Shown here: piece by piece, positions 35,851-44,969 of the stretch
How positions within the stretch are numbered: position 1 is the first letter of the stretch
Layout: the number at the start of each line of letters is the position of its first letter
Assembly (NCBI RefSeq): GCF_030063475.1
Contig: NZ_JASIRT010000028.1
Coordinates: 1 to 64,000 of the forward strand
Length of the DNA: 64,000 nucleotides
Reading direction: 5' to 3'
Origin: Roseomonas sp. E05
GTDB taxonomy: Bacteria > Pseudomonadota > Alphaproteobacteria > Acetobacterales > Acetobacteraceae
Made by a program: the position numbers and the translations under genes
Notes under the pieces: generated by a model
Database searches by the model: none
Told to the model about the DNA's origin: nothing
What the model saw: the letters and a program-made list of their open reading frames with translations, nothing else

Positions 35851-36846
35851 ATGGCCATCAGGCGCCGCCATGTCCTGACCGCCGCGGCCGCAGGCCTGTC
35901 GGCGCCGTTGCTGGCGCGGGCCGGAACGCCGGCCTGGGATGGCCCCAGGCGCATCCAGTTCGTCGTGCCCTTCAATGCCGGCGGCAGTGCCGACACCATG
36001 GCGCGCGGCCTGGCGCAGTACATGCCGGAGGAGCTGGGCGGCGCCAGCATCAGCGTGGTGAACCGCCCCGGCGCGTCCGGCGCCGCCGGCGCCGCCTGGT
36101 TCACCCAGCAGCGCAACGACGGCTCCGCCTTCCTGGTGATGCAGTGCATCCCCTTCCTGGCCAACGCGATCCTGCGCTTCGACGCGCCGATCAAGTGGGA
36201 CCAGTTCAGCATCCTGAACATCCAGTGGAACGACTACGCCGTGCTGGCCGTGCCGAAGGACAGCCCCTACAAGACGCTGCCGGAGCTGATCGCCGCGGTG
36301 AAGGAGAAGCCCGGCACGATTTCCAGCGCGGTGATGGCCGGCAGCGGCGCCTACATCCAGCACTTCATCCTGCTGGACAAGCTCGGCCTGCCGCGCGACG
36401 CGCTGCGCTACGTCACCTATGACGGCGGCGCGCCGGTGCGCACGGCGGTGGCCGGCGGCCATGTCAACATGACCATTGTCGCCGCCAAGAGCACCCTGGG
36501 CGTGCAGGACCGCGTCCGCGCGCTGGCGGTGGTGGACGACGAACCCTCGCCCGACTGGCCGGCGCCGCCGATCAACCAGGTGCTGCAGGACCAGTATGGC
36601 TTCACCATGCCGCTGGTCAGCAACTACGCCGTCTCGATGATCGCGCAGAGCAGCTTCTCCAAGCAGCACCCGGAGCTGCAGAAGCAGTTTCTCGCCGCCT
36701 ATCAACGCACGCTGCAACGCCCGGACTATCAGGAGGCGGCGGCGAAGGCCGACATCCCGAGGCAATGGTACGGGCCGGAGCGCTCCGCCAAAGTTGCGAA
36801 CGAGGCCTTCGAGACACTGGCCGCCTATGCCCCGAAGCAGGGCTGA
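35851..36846 (+). CDS. Bug-family TTT substrate-binding protein (importer operon)
   Basis: A 331-residue periplasmic receptor of the Bug/TctC family. The signal is MAIRRRHVLTAAAAGLSAPLLARA (paired Arg, twin-arginine-like), then IQFVVPFNAGGSADTMARGLAQY and VVNRPGASGAAGA. ATG 35851 follows an AAAGGAGGAAG ribosome binding site, which decides it over a longer in-frame reading. It heads the operon Bug-TctB-TctA-LeuC-like-LeuD-like and supplies solute specificity to the complete TTT importer. Confidence 0.92.
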   Translation: MAIRRRHVLTAAAAGLSAPLLARAGTPAWDGPRRIQFVVPFNAGGSADTMARGLAQYMPEELGGASISVVNRPGASGAAGAAWFTQQRNDGSAFLVMQCIPFLANAILRFDAPIKWDQFSILNIQWNDYAVLAVPKDSPYKTLPELIAAVKEKPGTISSAVMAGSGAYIQHFILLDKLGLPRDALRYVTYDGGAPVRTAVAGGHVNMTIVAAKSTLGVQDRVRALAVVDDEPSPDWPAPPINQVLQDQYGFTMPLVSNYAVSMIAQSSFSKQHPELQKQFLAAYQRTLQRPDYQEAAAKADIPRQWYGPERSAKVANEAFETLAAYAPKQG

Positions 36847-37315
36847 GGCGGTGGCCGCGCCGGTGCACGCGGCGGAGGCGGGGCAGCGCGCGCGGCTCGG
36901 CCGCGTCGCGCTGCCACTGGTCATCGCCGCCTTCGTCGCCTGGTTCACTGCGGATGCCGCCCGCGCTTCCTTCACGCTGGAGAACCTGGTGATGGTGGCT
37001 CCGGCGGCGGCGCTCGCCTTCGTCACCTGTGCGGTCCTGGCGGTGCGCGCCTGGCGCGGGCCGGAGCCGGACGCGGCGGAGCCGGCGCCGCTCGGCCCGG
37101 TGCTGGCGCTGCTGGCGCTGCTGGCCGGACTGGTGCTGCTGATGGAGGAGGTGGGCTTCGACGTCGGCGTGCTGCTGTTCCTGCTCGCCACCCCCTGGCT
37201 GCTGGGCGAGCGGCGGCCGCTGGTGCTGCTCGCCTTCGCGCTGCCCTTCACCGCGCTGGCGGTGCTCGGGCTGCAGGCCATCCTGCCCTTCACGCTCACC
37301 ACGCTCGTGCTCTAG
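36827..37315 (+). CDS. TctB-family small membrane subunit of TTT importer
   Basis: A 162-residue inner-membrane protein with about four hydrophobic segments, the usual form of TctB: LPLVIAAFVAWFTADAARASF, MVAPAAALAFVTCAVLAV, VLALLALLAGLVLLMEEVGFDVG and the C-terminal LGLQAILPF. The ATG at 36827 lies inside the end of the receptor gene (20-bp overlap); a GTG at 36851 just after the receptor stop would remove 8 residues and is also possible. It ends 3 bp before tctA. Confidence 0.87.
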   Translation: MPRSRAEAVAAPVHAAEAGQRARLGRVALPLVIAAFVAWFTADAARASFTLENLVMVAPAAALAFVTCAVLAVRAWRGPEPDAAEPAPLGPVLALLALLAGLVLLMEEVGFDVGVLLFLLATPWLLGERRPLVLLAFALPFTALAVLGLQAILPFTLTTLVL

Positions 37316-37318
37316 GCC

Positions 37319-38884
37319 ATGATCGACCTTCCCGCGCTCGCCCAGGCCTGCGGCCTCCTGCTCTCGGACTGGCGGCCCTGGGTGGTGGTGCCGCCGGGGC
37401 TGCTGATCGGGCTCGTCTTCGGCGCCATCCCCGGGCTCTCGGCGCCGATCGCCATGGCGGTCTTCCTGCCGCTGACCATGAGCATGGACTTCCTGCCGGC
37501 GATCATGTTCCTCACCTCCGTCTTCACCGGGGGAGGCTTCGGCGGCGCGGTGCCGGCGGTGCTGATGAACGTGCCCGGCACCTCGGCCGCCGTCGCCACC
37601 ACCTTCGACGGCTACCCGATGGCGCGGCAGGGGCATCACTCCCGCGCCCTCGGCCTGGCGCTGGCGGCCTCCTGCTTCGGCGCCGCGCTTGGCTACGTGC
37701 TGCTCCTGCTGCTGGTGGATCCGATCGCCGAGGCGGTGCTGCTGCTCGGGCCGCTGGAGATGTTCGCCATCGCCGCCTGGGGCCTGACGCTGATTGCCGT
37801 GCTGAACGAGGGCTCCTTCGCCAAGGGGCTGCTGGCCGGCATCCTGGGCGTCGTCATCGGCATGATCGGCATGAGCGCGCGCGGCGACATGCGCGGCACG
37901 CTCGGCATGCTGGCGCTGATCGACGGCATCCCGCGCATCCCGGCGCTGATCGGCTTCTTCGCCGCCTCCGAGATGTTCCGGCTGATGCGCAACGACTTCC
38001 TGGTGGCCGATGCCGCGCATCGCCGCCCGCAGTTCGGCGCCATCCTGCGGGGCCTGCGTGAGGCCTTCGCCTATCCCGGCACGCTGTTGCGCGGCTCGCT
38101 GATCGGCGTCGGCGTCGGCGCCATTCCCGGCGTCGGCGCGGCGGTGGCCAACCTGCTCTCCTATGCCGAGACCAAGCGCCGTGCCGCCGACCCCGCGCAC
38201 TACGGCCGCGGCGAGCCGCGCGGCGTGGTCGCCTCGGAATCCGCCAACAGCAGCTCCGAGGGCGGCTCGATGGCGACGCTGCTGGCGCTCGGCATTCCCG
38301 GCGGCAGCGCCACGGCGGTGATGCTCGGCGCCTTCGCCATGCACAACGTCACCGGCGGCCCACGCTTCATCGCCGAGAACAAGGATATCGTCTACGCCAT
38401 CATTCTCGGCAACCTGGCGCAGGTCGTGCTGCTGCTCGGCATCGGCACGCTGTTCCTGTTCGGTGCCGCGGCGCTGGTGCGCATCCCCGTGCGCTTCCTG
38501 GTGCCCTCGGTGCTCGTGCTGGCGCTGCTCGGCTGCTACTCGATCACCGGCACCATGGCCGGGCCAGTGACGATGGTGGCCTGTGCCGGGCTCGGCTACT
38601 GGATGCGGCAGAACGGCTATCCCGTCGCCGCCGTGGTCATCGGCCTGCTGCTGGGGCCCGCGGCGGAGGCGGAGCTGCTGCGTTCGATCCAGATCTCCGG
38701 CGGCGATCCGTCCTTCATCCTGACCCGTCCGATCGCGATGGTCATCCTGCTGCTGCTGGCCGCCTCGCTGCTCTATCCGCTGCTGCGGCGGCGCGGCACC
38801 CGGCGGGGCGGCGGCACCGCGCGCGCCGCCCCGGAGGCGAAGCCGCTGGTACGGCGCGACGAAGCAAGGAACGAATCCGCATGA
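37319..38884 (+). CDS. TctA-family large membrane subunit of TTT importer
   Basis: A 521-residue permease with about 11-12 hydrophobic segments. The family's conserved first motif is present as GLVFGAIPGLSAPIAMAVFLPLT (about residues 32-54) and repeats in inverted-half form as GVGVGAIPGVGAAVANLLSY and GIPGGSATAVMLGAF. It pairs with TctB and the Bug receptor for cation-driven carboxylate uptake. Its stop overlaps the LeuC-like start by 4 bp, so uptake and dehydratase genes are translationally coupled. Confidence 0.93.
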   Translation: MIDLPALAQACGLLLSDWRPWVVVPPGLLIGLVFGAIPGLSAPIAMAVFLPLTMSMDFLPAIMFLTSVFTGGGFGGAVPAVLMNVPGTSAAVATTFDGYPMARQGHHSRALGLALAASCFGAALGYVLLLLLVDPIAEAVLLLGPLEMFAIAAWGLTLIAVLNEGSFAKGLLAGILGVVIGMIGMSARGDMRGTLGMLALIDGIPRIPALIGFFAASEMFRLMRNDFLVADAAHRRPQFGAILRGLREAFAYPGTLLRGSLIGVGVGAIPGVGAAVANLLSYAETKRRAADPAHYGRGEPRGVVASESANSSSEGGSMATLLALGIPGGSATAVMLGAFAMHNVTGGPRFIAENKDIVYAIILGNLAQVVLLLGIGTLFLFGAAALVRIPVRFLVPSVLVLALLGCYSITGTMAGPVTMVACAGLGYWMRQNGYPVAAVVIGLLLGPAAEAELLRSIQISGGDPSFILTRPIAMVILLLLAASLLYPLLRRRGTRRGGGTARAAPEAKPLVRRDEARNESA

Positions 38885-40290
38885 GCGCGAGCACGCTGTT
38901 CGAGAAGATCTGGACCAGCCATGTCGTGCAGTCGCGCCCCGAGGGCATCGACCTGCTCTACATCGACCGGCACTACTGCCATGAGGGCAGCTTCCACGCC
39001 TTCAACGCGCTCGCCGCCGAGGGGCGCCGCGTGCGCCGGCCGGACCTGACCTTCGGCGTCGCCGACCACTACGCACAGACCCGCCCCGGCCGCCTCGCCG
39101 GCCGCGCCGCGCCGCCCGACCCGGAGATGGGCCGGCTGATCGAGGTCTTCGACCGCAACATGGCCGCGCATGGCATCGCCGCCGCCGGCCTCACCGATCC
39201 GCGCCAGGGCATTGTGCATGTGGTGGGCCCGGAGCAGGGACTGACGCTGCCCGGCATGACCGTGGTCTGCGGCGACAGCCACACCTCGACGCATGGCGCG
39301 CTGGGCGCCATCGCCTTCGGCGTCGGCGCCAGCGAGGTGGCGCATGTGCTGGCCACGCAATGCCTCTGGCAGAGCCGCCCGGCGCAGATGCGCGTCTGGT
39401 TCGATGGCCTGCCTGGCGCCGGCACCGGCGCCAAGGACATGGCCCTGGCGATGATCGCGACGATCGGCGCCAATGGCGCGCAGGGTCATGCCATCGAATA
39501 TGCCGGTGAAGCCGTGCAGGCGCTGTCGGTCGAGGGGCGGCTGACGCTGTGCAACATGAGCATCGAGGCCGGCGCGCGCTGCGGCCTGGTGGCGCCGGAC
39601 GACACAACCTTCGCCTGGCTTGCCGGCCGGCCCGGCGCACCATCGGGCGCGGCCTGGGAGGCGGCGCTCGCGCGCTGGCGCGGGCTGCGCAGCGATGCGG
39701 CGGCGCCCTTCGACCGGGAGGTACGGCTGGACACGGCGGCGCTGGAGCCGATGCTGACCTGGGGCACCAGCCCGGAGCAGGCTGCGCCCGTCAGCGGCAC
39801 GGCGGCCGATCCCGCGGCGCTGGCCGATGCCGGGCGCCGCCACGCCGCCGCGCAGGCGCTGGACTATATGGGCCTCGCCCCCGGCGCCCGGCTGGAGGGC
39901 CTGCCGGTGGACCGCGTCTTCATCGGCAGCTGCACGAATTCGCGGCTGAGCGACCTGCGCGCCGCCGCCGCCATCCTGCGCGGCCGCCGCGCGAGGGTCC
40001 CGGCGCTGGTCTCGCCCGGCTCGACGCCGATCAAGCAGGCCGCGGAGGCCGAAGGGCTGGACCGGATCTTCACCGAGGCCGGCTTCGAGTGGCGGGAATC
40101 CGGCTGCAGCATGTGCGTCGGCATGAACGGCGACCTGGTCGCCTCCGGCGAGCGCTGCGCCAGCACCTCCAACCGCAACTTCCCCGGCCGCCAGGGGCGG
40201 GGCGCGCGCACCCACCTGATGAGCCCCGCGATGGCCGCCGCCGCGGCGCTGGCGGGGCGCATCGTCGATGTGCGGGAATATGTCGCATGA
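38881..40290 (+). CDS. LeuC-type dehydratase large subunit (3-isopropylmalate dehydratase family)
   Basis: A 469-residue [4Fe-4S] hydro-lyase large subunit. It follows the E. coli LeuC pattern closely from memory: LLYIDRHYCHEGSFHAF, QGIVHVVGPEQGLTLPGMT, VVCGDSHTSTHGALG, the cluster cysteines in GSCTNSR and GCSMCVGMN, and SNRNFPGRQGRGARTHL. The His of the classical IDRHLVHE motif is kept. No leuB is adjacent, and the gene sits inside a TTT uptake operon, so it is probably a catabolic paralogue acting on a branched malate/maleate-type acid, although true leucine synthesis is not excluded. Confidence 0.87.
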   Translation: MSASTLFEKIWTSHVVQSRPEGIDLLYIDRHYCHEGSFHAFNALAAEGRRVRRPDLTFGVADHYAQTRPGRLAGRAAPPDPEMGRLIEVFDRNMAAHGIAAAGLTDPRQGIVHVVGPEQGLTLPGMTVVCGDSHTSTHGALGAIAFGVGASEVAHVLATQCLWQSRPAQMRVWFDGLPGAGTGAKDMALAMIATIGANGAQGHAIEYAGEAVQALSVEGRLTLCNMSIEAGARCGLVAPDDTTFAWLAGRPGAPSGAAWEAALARWRGLRSDAAAPFDREVRLDTAALEPMLTWGTSPEQAAPVSGTAADPAALADAGRRHAAAQALDYMGLAPGARLEGLPVDRVFIGSCTNSRLSDLRAAAAILRGRRARVPALVSPGSTPIKQAAEAEGLDRIFTEAGFEWRESGCSMCVGMNGDLVASGERCASTSNRNFPGRQGRGARTHLMSPAMAAAAALAGRIVDVREYVA

Positions 40291-40892
40291 GCCGCCAGCC
40301 CGTGACCTGCATCGAGGGCCTTGCCGCGCCCTTCGACGCCTCCAACGTCGATACCGACCAGATCATCCCCGCGCGCTTCCTGCGCCGCCCGCGTGACGCG
40401 CAGTACGGCAGCTATCTCTTTCACGACCTTCGCTTCGACGAGGCGGGACGCGAGCGGCCGGACTTCATCCTGAACCAGGCGCCTTTCCGTCAGGCCTCGA
40501 TCCTGGTGGCGGCGCGCGCCTTCGGCGTCGGCTCCTCGCGCGAGGGGGCGGTCTACGCGCTGCAGGCGCATGGCATCCGCGCCGTCATCGCGGAAACCTT
40601 CGGGGACATCTTCTTCAGCAACGCGCTGAAGAACGGGCTGCTGCCGGTGCGCCTTTCCCTGCCGGTGGTCAACGCGCTGCGCCATGCGGCGGCCGGCCCC
40701 TCACCCGCGCGGCTGGTCATCGACCTCGAAAGGCAGGAGCTGGTGGCGCCGGACGGGGCCAGGCACGCTTTCACCGTTCCTGCCTTCGCCCGGGAGTGCC
40801 TGCTGGCGGGGCAGGATGAGATCGGGCTGACGCTTTCCCTGCTGCCCCAGATCGAGGCTTTCGAGGCCAGGCGGAGCAACTCGCCCGCCTGA
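40287..40892 (+). CDS. LeuD-type dehydratase small subunit
   Basis: A 201-residue small subunit of the same hydro-lyase. The swivelling-domain motifs ASNVDTDQIIPARFLRRP (about residues 17-34) and ILVAARAFGVGSSREGAVYAL (GSSRE substrate-binding loop), and IRAVIAETFGDIFFSNALKNGLLPV are clear. It starts in an ATGA overlap with the large subunit. Length and order match bacterial LeuCD. The gene is the last of the operon; a 142-bp gap separates it from the convergent Bug gene. Confidence 0.88.
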   Translation: MSRQPVTCIEGLAAPFDASNVDTDQIIPARFLRRPRDAQYGSYLFHDLRFDEAGRERPDFILNQAPFRQASILVAARAFGVGSSREGAVYALQAHGIRAVIAETFGDIFFSNALKNGLLPVRLSLPVVNALRHAAAGPSPARLVIDLERQELVAPDGARHAFTVPAFARECLLAGQDEIGLTLSLLPQIEAFEARRSNSPA

Positions 40893-41034
40893 CGGCGAGA
40901 TCGTCCGGGCCGACGGACGGGCCCGGTGCCGCCGATACCGGAAACCGGACCCTTCCCCCGGGCCGCCGCGCCTGCCCCCCTGCGCTTTCAACGCGCAGGG
41001 GCACCGGCCTCGCCTCGGCCGGCCTCGCCGGCGC

Positions 41035-42012
41035 CTATTCCATGCTGATACCCGCGGACCGGATCACCCTGCCCCAGCTTTCCGTCTCCCGCGCCAGGAA
41101 GCCGCGGAGGAATTCCGCGTCGCCGCTCTGCAGCGACACCCCCTGCCCGGCCAGGCGGGCGCGCAGGTCGGGGTCGTCCGTGGCCACGCGCAGGGCCGCC
41201 TCCAGGCGCTTCAGGATGGGGCCGGGCGTGCCGGCGGGTGCGAAGAGCGCCTGCCAGTAGACCGCCTCGAAGCCGGGCACGGTTTCCGCCACCGCCGGCA
41301 CCTCCGGCAGGAGCGCGACCCGCTCCGCCGAGCTGACGCCAAGCGCCCGGGTCGCGCCTTCCTGCACCGCCGGCAGGGCCTCCAGCACGGCCGAGAACAT
41401 GCCCTGGATGCGCCCGGTCCGCAGGTCGATCAACGCCGGCGCCCCGCCGCGATAGGGCACGTGCTGGAGCTCGGTGCCCGTGGCATTGTTGAACCGCGCC
41501 AGGGCCAGGTGGTTCACCGCGCCATTGCCGGAGCTGCCGAAGTTCAGCTTGCCCGGGCGCTCCTTCGCATAGGCGATCAGCTCGGCCACGGAGCGCACGG
41601 GCAGGTCGCGATGGACGTGCAGCACGAAGGCGGACTGATAGCCCATCCCCACGGGCGCCAGCGCCTTCTGCGGATCCTGCGGCCCGAGCTTCGGCTGCAG
41701 GGTCGGGTTGATGGCCAGGGTCGTGGCGCCCATCAGCAGGGTGTAGCCGTTCGGATCGGCCTGCGCGACATAGGTGGAGGCCAGGGCCGTCGCGGCGCCG
41801 GCACGGTTCTCCACCACCACCGGCTGGCCCAGCTCCTGTTCCATCCGCCGCGCGATCAGGCGGGTCGCGGTGTCACTGATGCCACCGGGGGGATAGCCGA
41901 CCACGATCGTGAGCGCGTGGGACGGGTATTCCTCGGCGCGTCCGGGGCGGGGCGCTGCGGCCAGCAGCAGGGTGCTGGCGGCAAGGATCTGGCGGCGCGA
42001 CGGCAAGGTCAT
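41035..42012 (-). CDS. Orphan Bug-family TTT substrate-binding protein
   Basis: A 325-residue Bug/TctC receptor. A signal (LAASTLLLAAAPRPGRA, about residues 10-26) precedes ALTIVVGYPPGGISDTATRLIARRM, VVENRAGAATALAS and LPEVPAVAETVPGF. No membrane subunits or enzymes accompany it: it converges on the LeuD-like gene and is divergent from the capsule HAD gene. It may share TctAB at 36827-38884 or others elsewhere. Confidence 0.9.
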   Translation of the reverse strand: MTLPSRRQILAASTLLLAAAPRPGRAEEYPSHALTIVVGYPPGGISDTATRLIARRMEQELGQPVVVENRAGAATALASTYVAQADPNGYTLLMGATTLAINPTLQPKLGPQDPQKALAPVGMGYQSAFVLHVHRDLPVRSVAELIAYAKERPGKLNFGSSGNGAVNHLALARFNNATGTELQHVPYRGGAPALIDLRTGRIQGMFSAVLEALPAVQEGATRALGVSSAERVALLPEVPAVAETVPGFEAVYWQALFAPAGTPGPILKRLEAALRVATDDPDLRARLAGQGVSLQSGDAEFLRGFLARETESWGRVIRSAGISME

Positions 42013-42258
42013 GGACGTGGCTTTCCTCGGCTTGTTTGCTCTTCGACCTATCCTGTTGCCGGATGGTCACGGCGCAGGCTGCCATTGATTCGGAAACCCT
42101 GACTACCGCCCGCGTCTGCCAGTTCCGCTGTTTCTTCCGCGGGCCGGCCGGGGGAGGCCGTTTCGCTCCGCCCGGGCTTCGGGTTATCATTCTAGGGTTG
42201 ATATGGTTCTTCATGGAGTGCCCCGAACACTCCTGCAGAGACTCAAGGGATGCGTGGA

Positions 42259-42642
42259 ATGAAGCGCCTGGTGATCGATCTCGACGGCACGCTGACCATA
42301 GATGATCCCAAGCTCGACTATGCCAGCAAGTCGCCGAACATTCCTGTCGTCGCGAGGCTGAGGGAATACAAGGCGCAGGGATTCGAGATCGTCATCTGCA
42401 CCGCGCGCAACATGCGCACCTATGCCGGCAATGTCGGCCTGATCAACGTGCATACCCTGCCGGTCATCATCGACTGGCTGAAGCGGCATGACATCCCCTA
42501 TGACGAGATCCATGTCAGCAAGCCCTGGTGCGGGCATGACGGCTTCCATGTGGATGACAAGGCGCTTCGTCCCGACGAGTTCGCGGCGCTGAGCTACCAC
42601 GACATCTCCCGGCTCCTGAAGCTGGGGCGGAACGCGGCATGA
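42259..42642 (+). CDS. HAD-superfamily phosphatase of capsule-biosynthesis type
   Basis: A 127-residue minimal HAD phosphatase, likely acting in a sugar or polyol phosphate step. Motif I is DLDGTLT (Asp7, Asp9), motif II is ICTARNMRTY, motif III lysine is in HVSKPWCGHDGFHVDD, motif IV is VDDKA. ATG 42259 is preferred because AAGGGA lies 8 nt upstream; ATG 42250 would add three residues. It is coupled by ATGA to the next gene, and related small phosphatases occur next to capsule nucleotidyltransferases. Confidence 0.82.
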   Translation: MKRLVIDLDGTLTIDDPKLDYASKSPNIPVVARLREYKAQGFEIVICTARNMRTYAGNVGLINVHTLPVIIDWLKRHDIPYDEIHVSKPWCGHDGFHVDDKALRPDEFAALSYHDISRLLKLGRNAA

Positions 42643-44234
42643 ACGAGCCGCCGCTCTCGATCATCACGTCAGCCGCCTATGTCAATGCCGAGATCAGCGC
42701 CGAGTTCGGGCTTCTTCCCCCGAGCTTTCTCCCGTTCGGCCACAAGCGGCTGTTCGCCTCGCAGATTGCCAGCCTCCGGCATCTCGGGTCGCGGATCATC
42801 CTCACGCTGCCGCAGAGCTTCGAGCTGCAGGAGGAGGACCGCGCCCAGCTGCAGGCGGCGGATGCGGAACTGCTGTTCATCCCGGACGCGCTCAGCCTGG
42901 GCGATAGCATATCCTATGCCCTGACGCTGAGTGACGCGCGCGCGGGCGCGCGGATCCTGCATGGCGACACGCTGTTCCTGGAGACGCTGCCCGAGGCCAT
43001 GGACGAGGTGGGCATCGCCACCAGCTCGGACTCCTATGCCTGGGGCGTGCTGGAGGGCAGCGAGAAGCACGGCTTCGTCAGCCGGCGCCCCGGCGCCACC
43101 GCCCGGCAGGAGCAGGTGCTGACGGGATGGTTCGCCTTCTCCTCGGCGCCGGCGCTGCTGCGCGCCCTGGCCCGCGCGCGCGGCGACTTCCTGGAGGCGC
43201 TGGCCCTGTACGATGCCGGCCATTCCCTCGCCTTCCGCCAGATGGGGAACTGGCTGGATTTCGGCCACCTGCAGACCTTCTACCGCTCGCGCGCCAGGGC
43301 CAGCACGGCGCGTTCCTTCAACTCGATCGCCGTCGCCGGCCGCTCCGTGCTGAAGACCGGCGCCAAGCCCGACAAGCTCCAGGCCGAGGCCAACTGGTTC
43401 GAGCGCATCCCGCCGGCCCTGCGCCTGCACACGCCGCCCTTCCTGGGGCGCGAGGGAAACGGCTACCGCCTCGGCTACGAGTTCAACCCGACCCTGCACG
43501 AGCTGTTCGTCTTCGGCCGCCTGGAACGCGCGGCCTGGCGGCAGATCATGGCGGGCTGCTTCGACTTCCTGGCCGCCGCGCACCAGCTGGGCGCCGAGGC
43601 CGCCTGCGCGGCGGTGCCGGAGGATGCCCTGGGCGTGCTGGCGCTAGACAAGACCCTGAGCCGGCTGGAGCAATGGGCCGAGGCCAGCGGCACCGACCTG
43701 GACGCCGAATGGGTCTCCGGCGGCCGGCGGCTGCCCTCGCTGCGGCGCATCGCGGCGGAGACGGCGCGGATCGCCGCGGCGGGCACGCCGGTCCCGGGCG
43801 TGATGCATGGCGACCTGTGCTTCCCCAACGCCTTCTTCGATTTCCGCCAGCAGCAGATCAAGGTGATCGATCCCCGCGGCAGCGTGCGCGACGGGCACCC
43901 CACCGTCTATGGCGACCTGCGCTACGACCTGGCCAAGCTCAACCACTCCGTCCAGGGCTATGACCTGATCCTGGCCGGGCGGTACCGGCTGGAGCGGCCC
44001 ACGCCCCATGACCTGACGCTGCACCTCTCGCGGGAGGGGGCCGCGGCCTTCCTGCCCGAGATCGTCGGCGAGATGGACCTGCTCGGGCACCGCACCGGCG
44101 ATGCCGCCATCCGCGCCCTGACCGTGCACCTCTTCCTGTCCATGCTGCCCCTGCACGCGGACCGGCCGGACCGCCAGCAGGGCTTCCTGGCCAATGCCCT
44201 GCGCCTCTACAGCGGGATGGAGACGTCGCCGTGA
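42639..44234 (+). CDS. Nucleotidyltransferase-like and APH-type phosphotransferase fusion
   Basis: A 531-residue bifunctional-looking protein. The first 230 residues resemble a sugar-type nucleotidyltransferase without a classical GxGTR loop (SIITSAAYVNAEISAEFGLLPPSF, LPFGHKRLFASQIASL, ARILHGDTLFLE), so that half may be modified in activity. The second half is an aminoglycoside/choline-kinase-like fold with the Brenner-type GVMHGDLCFPNAFFDF catalytic loop and the VIDPRGSVRDG metal motif. Together they could phosphorylate and activate a small alcohol or sugar for capsule decoration. The gene is coupled by 4-bp overlaps to both neighbours. Confidence 0.75.
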   Translation: MNEPPLSIITSAAYVNAEISAEFGLLPPSFLPFGHKRLFASQIASLRHLGSRIILTLPQSFELQEEDRAQLQAADAELLFIPDALSLGDSISYALTLSDARAGARILHGDTLFLETLPEAMDEVGIATSSDSYAWGVLEGSEKHGFVSRRPGATARQEQVLTGWFAFSSAPALLRALARARGDFLEALALYDAGHSLAFRQMGNWLDFGHLQTFYRSRARASTARSFNSIAVAGRSVLKTGAKPDKLQAEANWFERIPPALRLHTPPFLGREGNGYRLGYEFNPTLHELFVFGRLERAAWRQIMAGCFDFLAAAHQLGAEAACAAVPEDALGVLALDKTLSRLEQWAEASGTDLDAEWVSGGRRLPSLRRIAAETARIAAAGTPVPGVMHGDLCFPNAFFDFRQQQIKVIDPRGSVRDGHPTVYGDLRYDLAKLNHSVQGYDLILAGRYRLERPTPHDLTLHLSREGAAAFLPEIVGEMDLLGHRTGDAAIRALTVHLFLSMLPLHADRPDRQQGFLANALRLYSGMETSP

Positions 44235-44968
44235 TCGTGTTCCCCATGGCGGGGCTGAGCAGCCGCTTCACCCGGGCGGGCTATGACCGCCCGAAATGGA
44301 TGCTGCCGCTTGCCGGCCGGCCGCTGCTCGACTGGTCGCTGCTCGGCTTCTCCGCGATGTTCGCGACGGAGACCTTCCTGCTGATCCATCTTGACCTGCC
44401 CGGCGTGGCGGCCTTCGTGCGCGCGCGGGCCGAGGCCATCGGCATCCGCCACCTGCGGATGGTGGCGCTGCCGGCCCCCACGCGCGGCCAGGCCGAGACG
44501 GTGATGCTGGGCCTCGCGCGCCTGGCCATGCCGGAGGCCGAGCCGGTCACGATCTTCAACATCGACACCATCCGCCCCGGCGTGCGGAAGGACGCCTTCG
44601 ACGGCCATGCCGGCTGGCTGGAATGCTTCGAGGGGCCGGGCGATCACTGGTCCTTCGTTCGCCCCGGGCCCGAGGGCCGCGCGCTGCAGGTGACCGAGAA
44701 GGTGCGGATTTCCTCGCTCTGCTGCAGCGGCCTCTATCACTTCGGCTCGGCCGCCCTGTTCCGCGAGGCCTATGCGCGGGAGGAGGCCGCGCCCGGCACC
44801 GCCGAGCTCTATGTGGCGCCGATGTACCAGCACATGATCGCGGCGGGGCAGGACGTGCGCTATGGCACGGTGCCCCCCGGGCGGATCTTCTTCAGCGGCA
44901 CGCCGGTGGAATACGAGGCGCTGCTGGCCGACACCGCCGCGCTGCAAGCGGCCTTCCCCAGGCTGTAG
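44231..44968 (+). CDS. Nucleotidyltransferase (NTP-transferase family)
   Basis: A 245-residue sugar-1-phosphate-type nucleotidyltransferase. The signature IVFPMAGLSSRFTRAGYDRPKWMLPLAGRPLL, split as nucleotide loop MAGLSSRF and PK-containing strand, is intact, and IFNIDT gives the metal-binding Asp near residue 115. The start is GTG at 44231, overlapping the previous stop as GTGA. With the HAD phosphatase and the fused kinase it forms a three-gene unit that should produce a nucleotide-activated precursor for a surface polymer. The activated group is unknown. Confidence 0.85.
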   Translation: MIVFPMAGLSSRFTRAGYDRPKWMLPLAGRPLLDWSLLGFSAMFATETFLLIHLDLPGVAAFVRARAEAIGIRHLRMVALPAPTRGQAETVMLGLARLAMPEAEPVTIFNIDTIRPGVRKDAFDGHAGWLECFEGPGDHWSFVRPGPEGRALQVTEKVRISSLCCSGLYHFGSAALFREAYAREEAAPGTAELYVAPMYQHMIAAGQDVRYGTVPPGRIFFSGTPVEYEALLADTAALQAAFPRL

Positions 44969-44969
44969 C

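Noticed and set aside
37319-38884. Possible frameshift between tctB and tctA
   Set aside because: The two genes are distinct, complete and separated by a stop and 3 bp, the usual TTT order.
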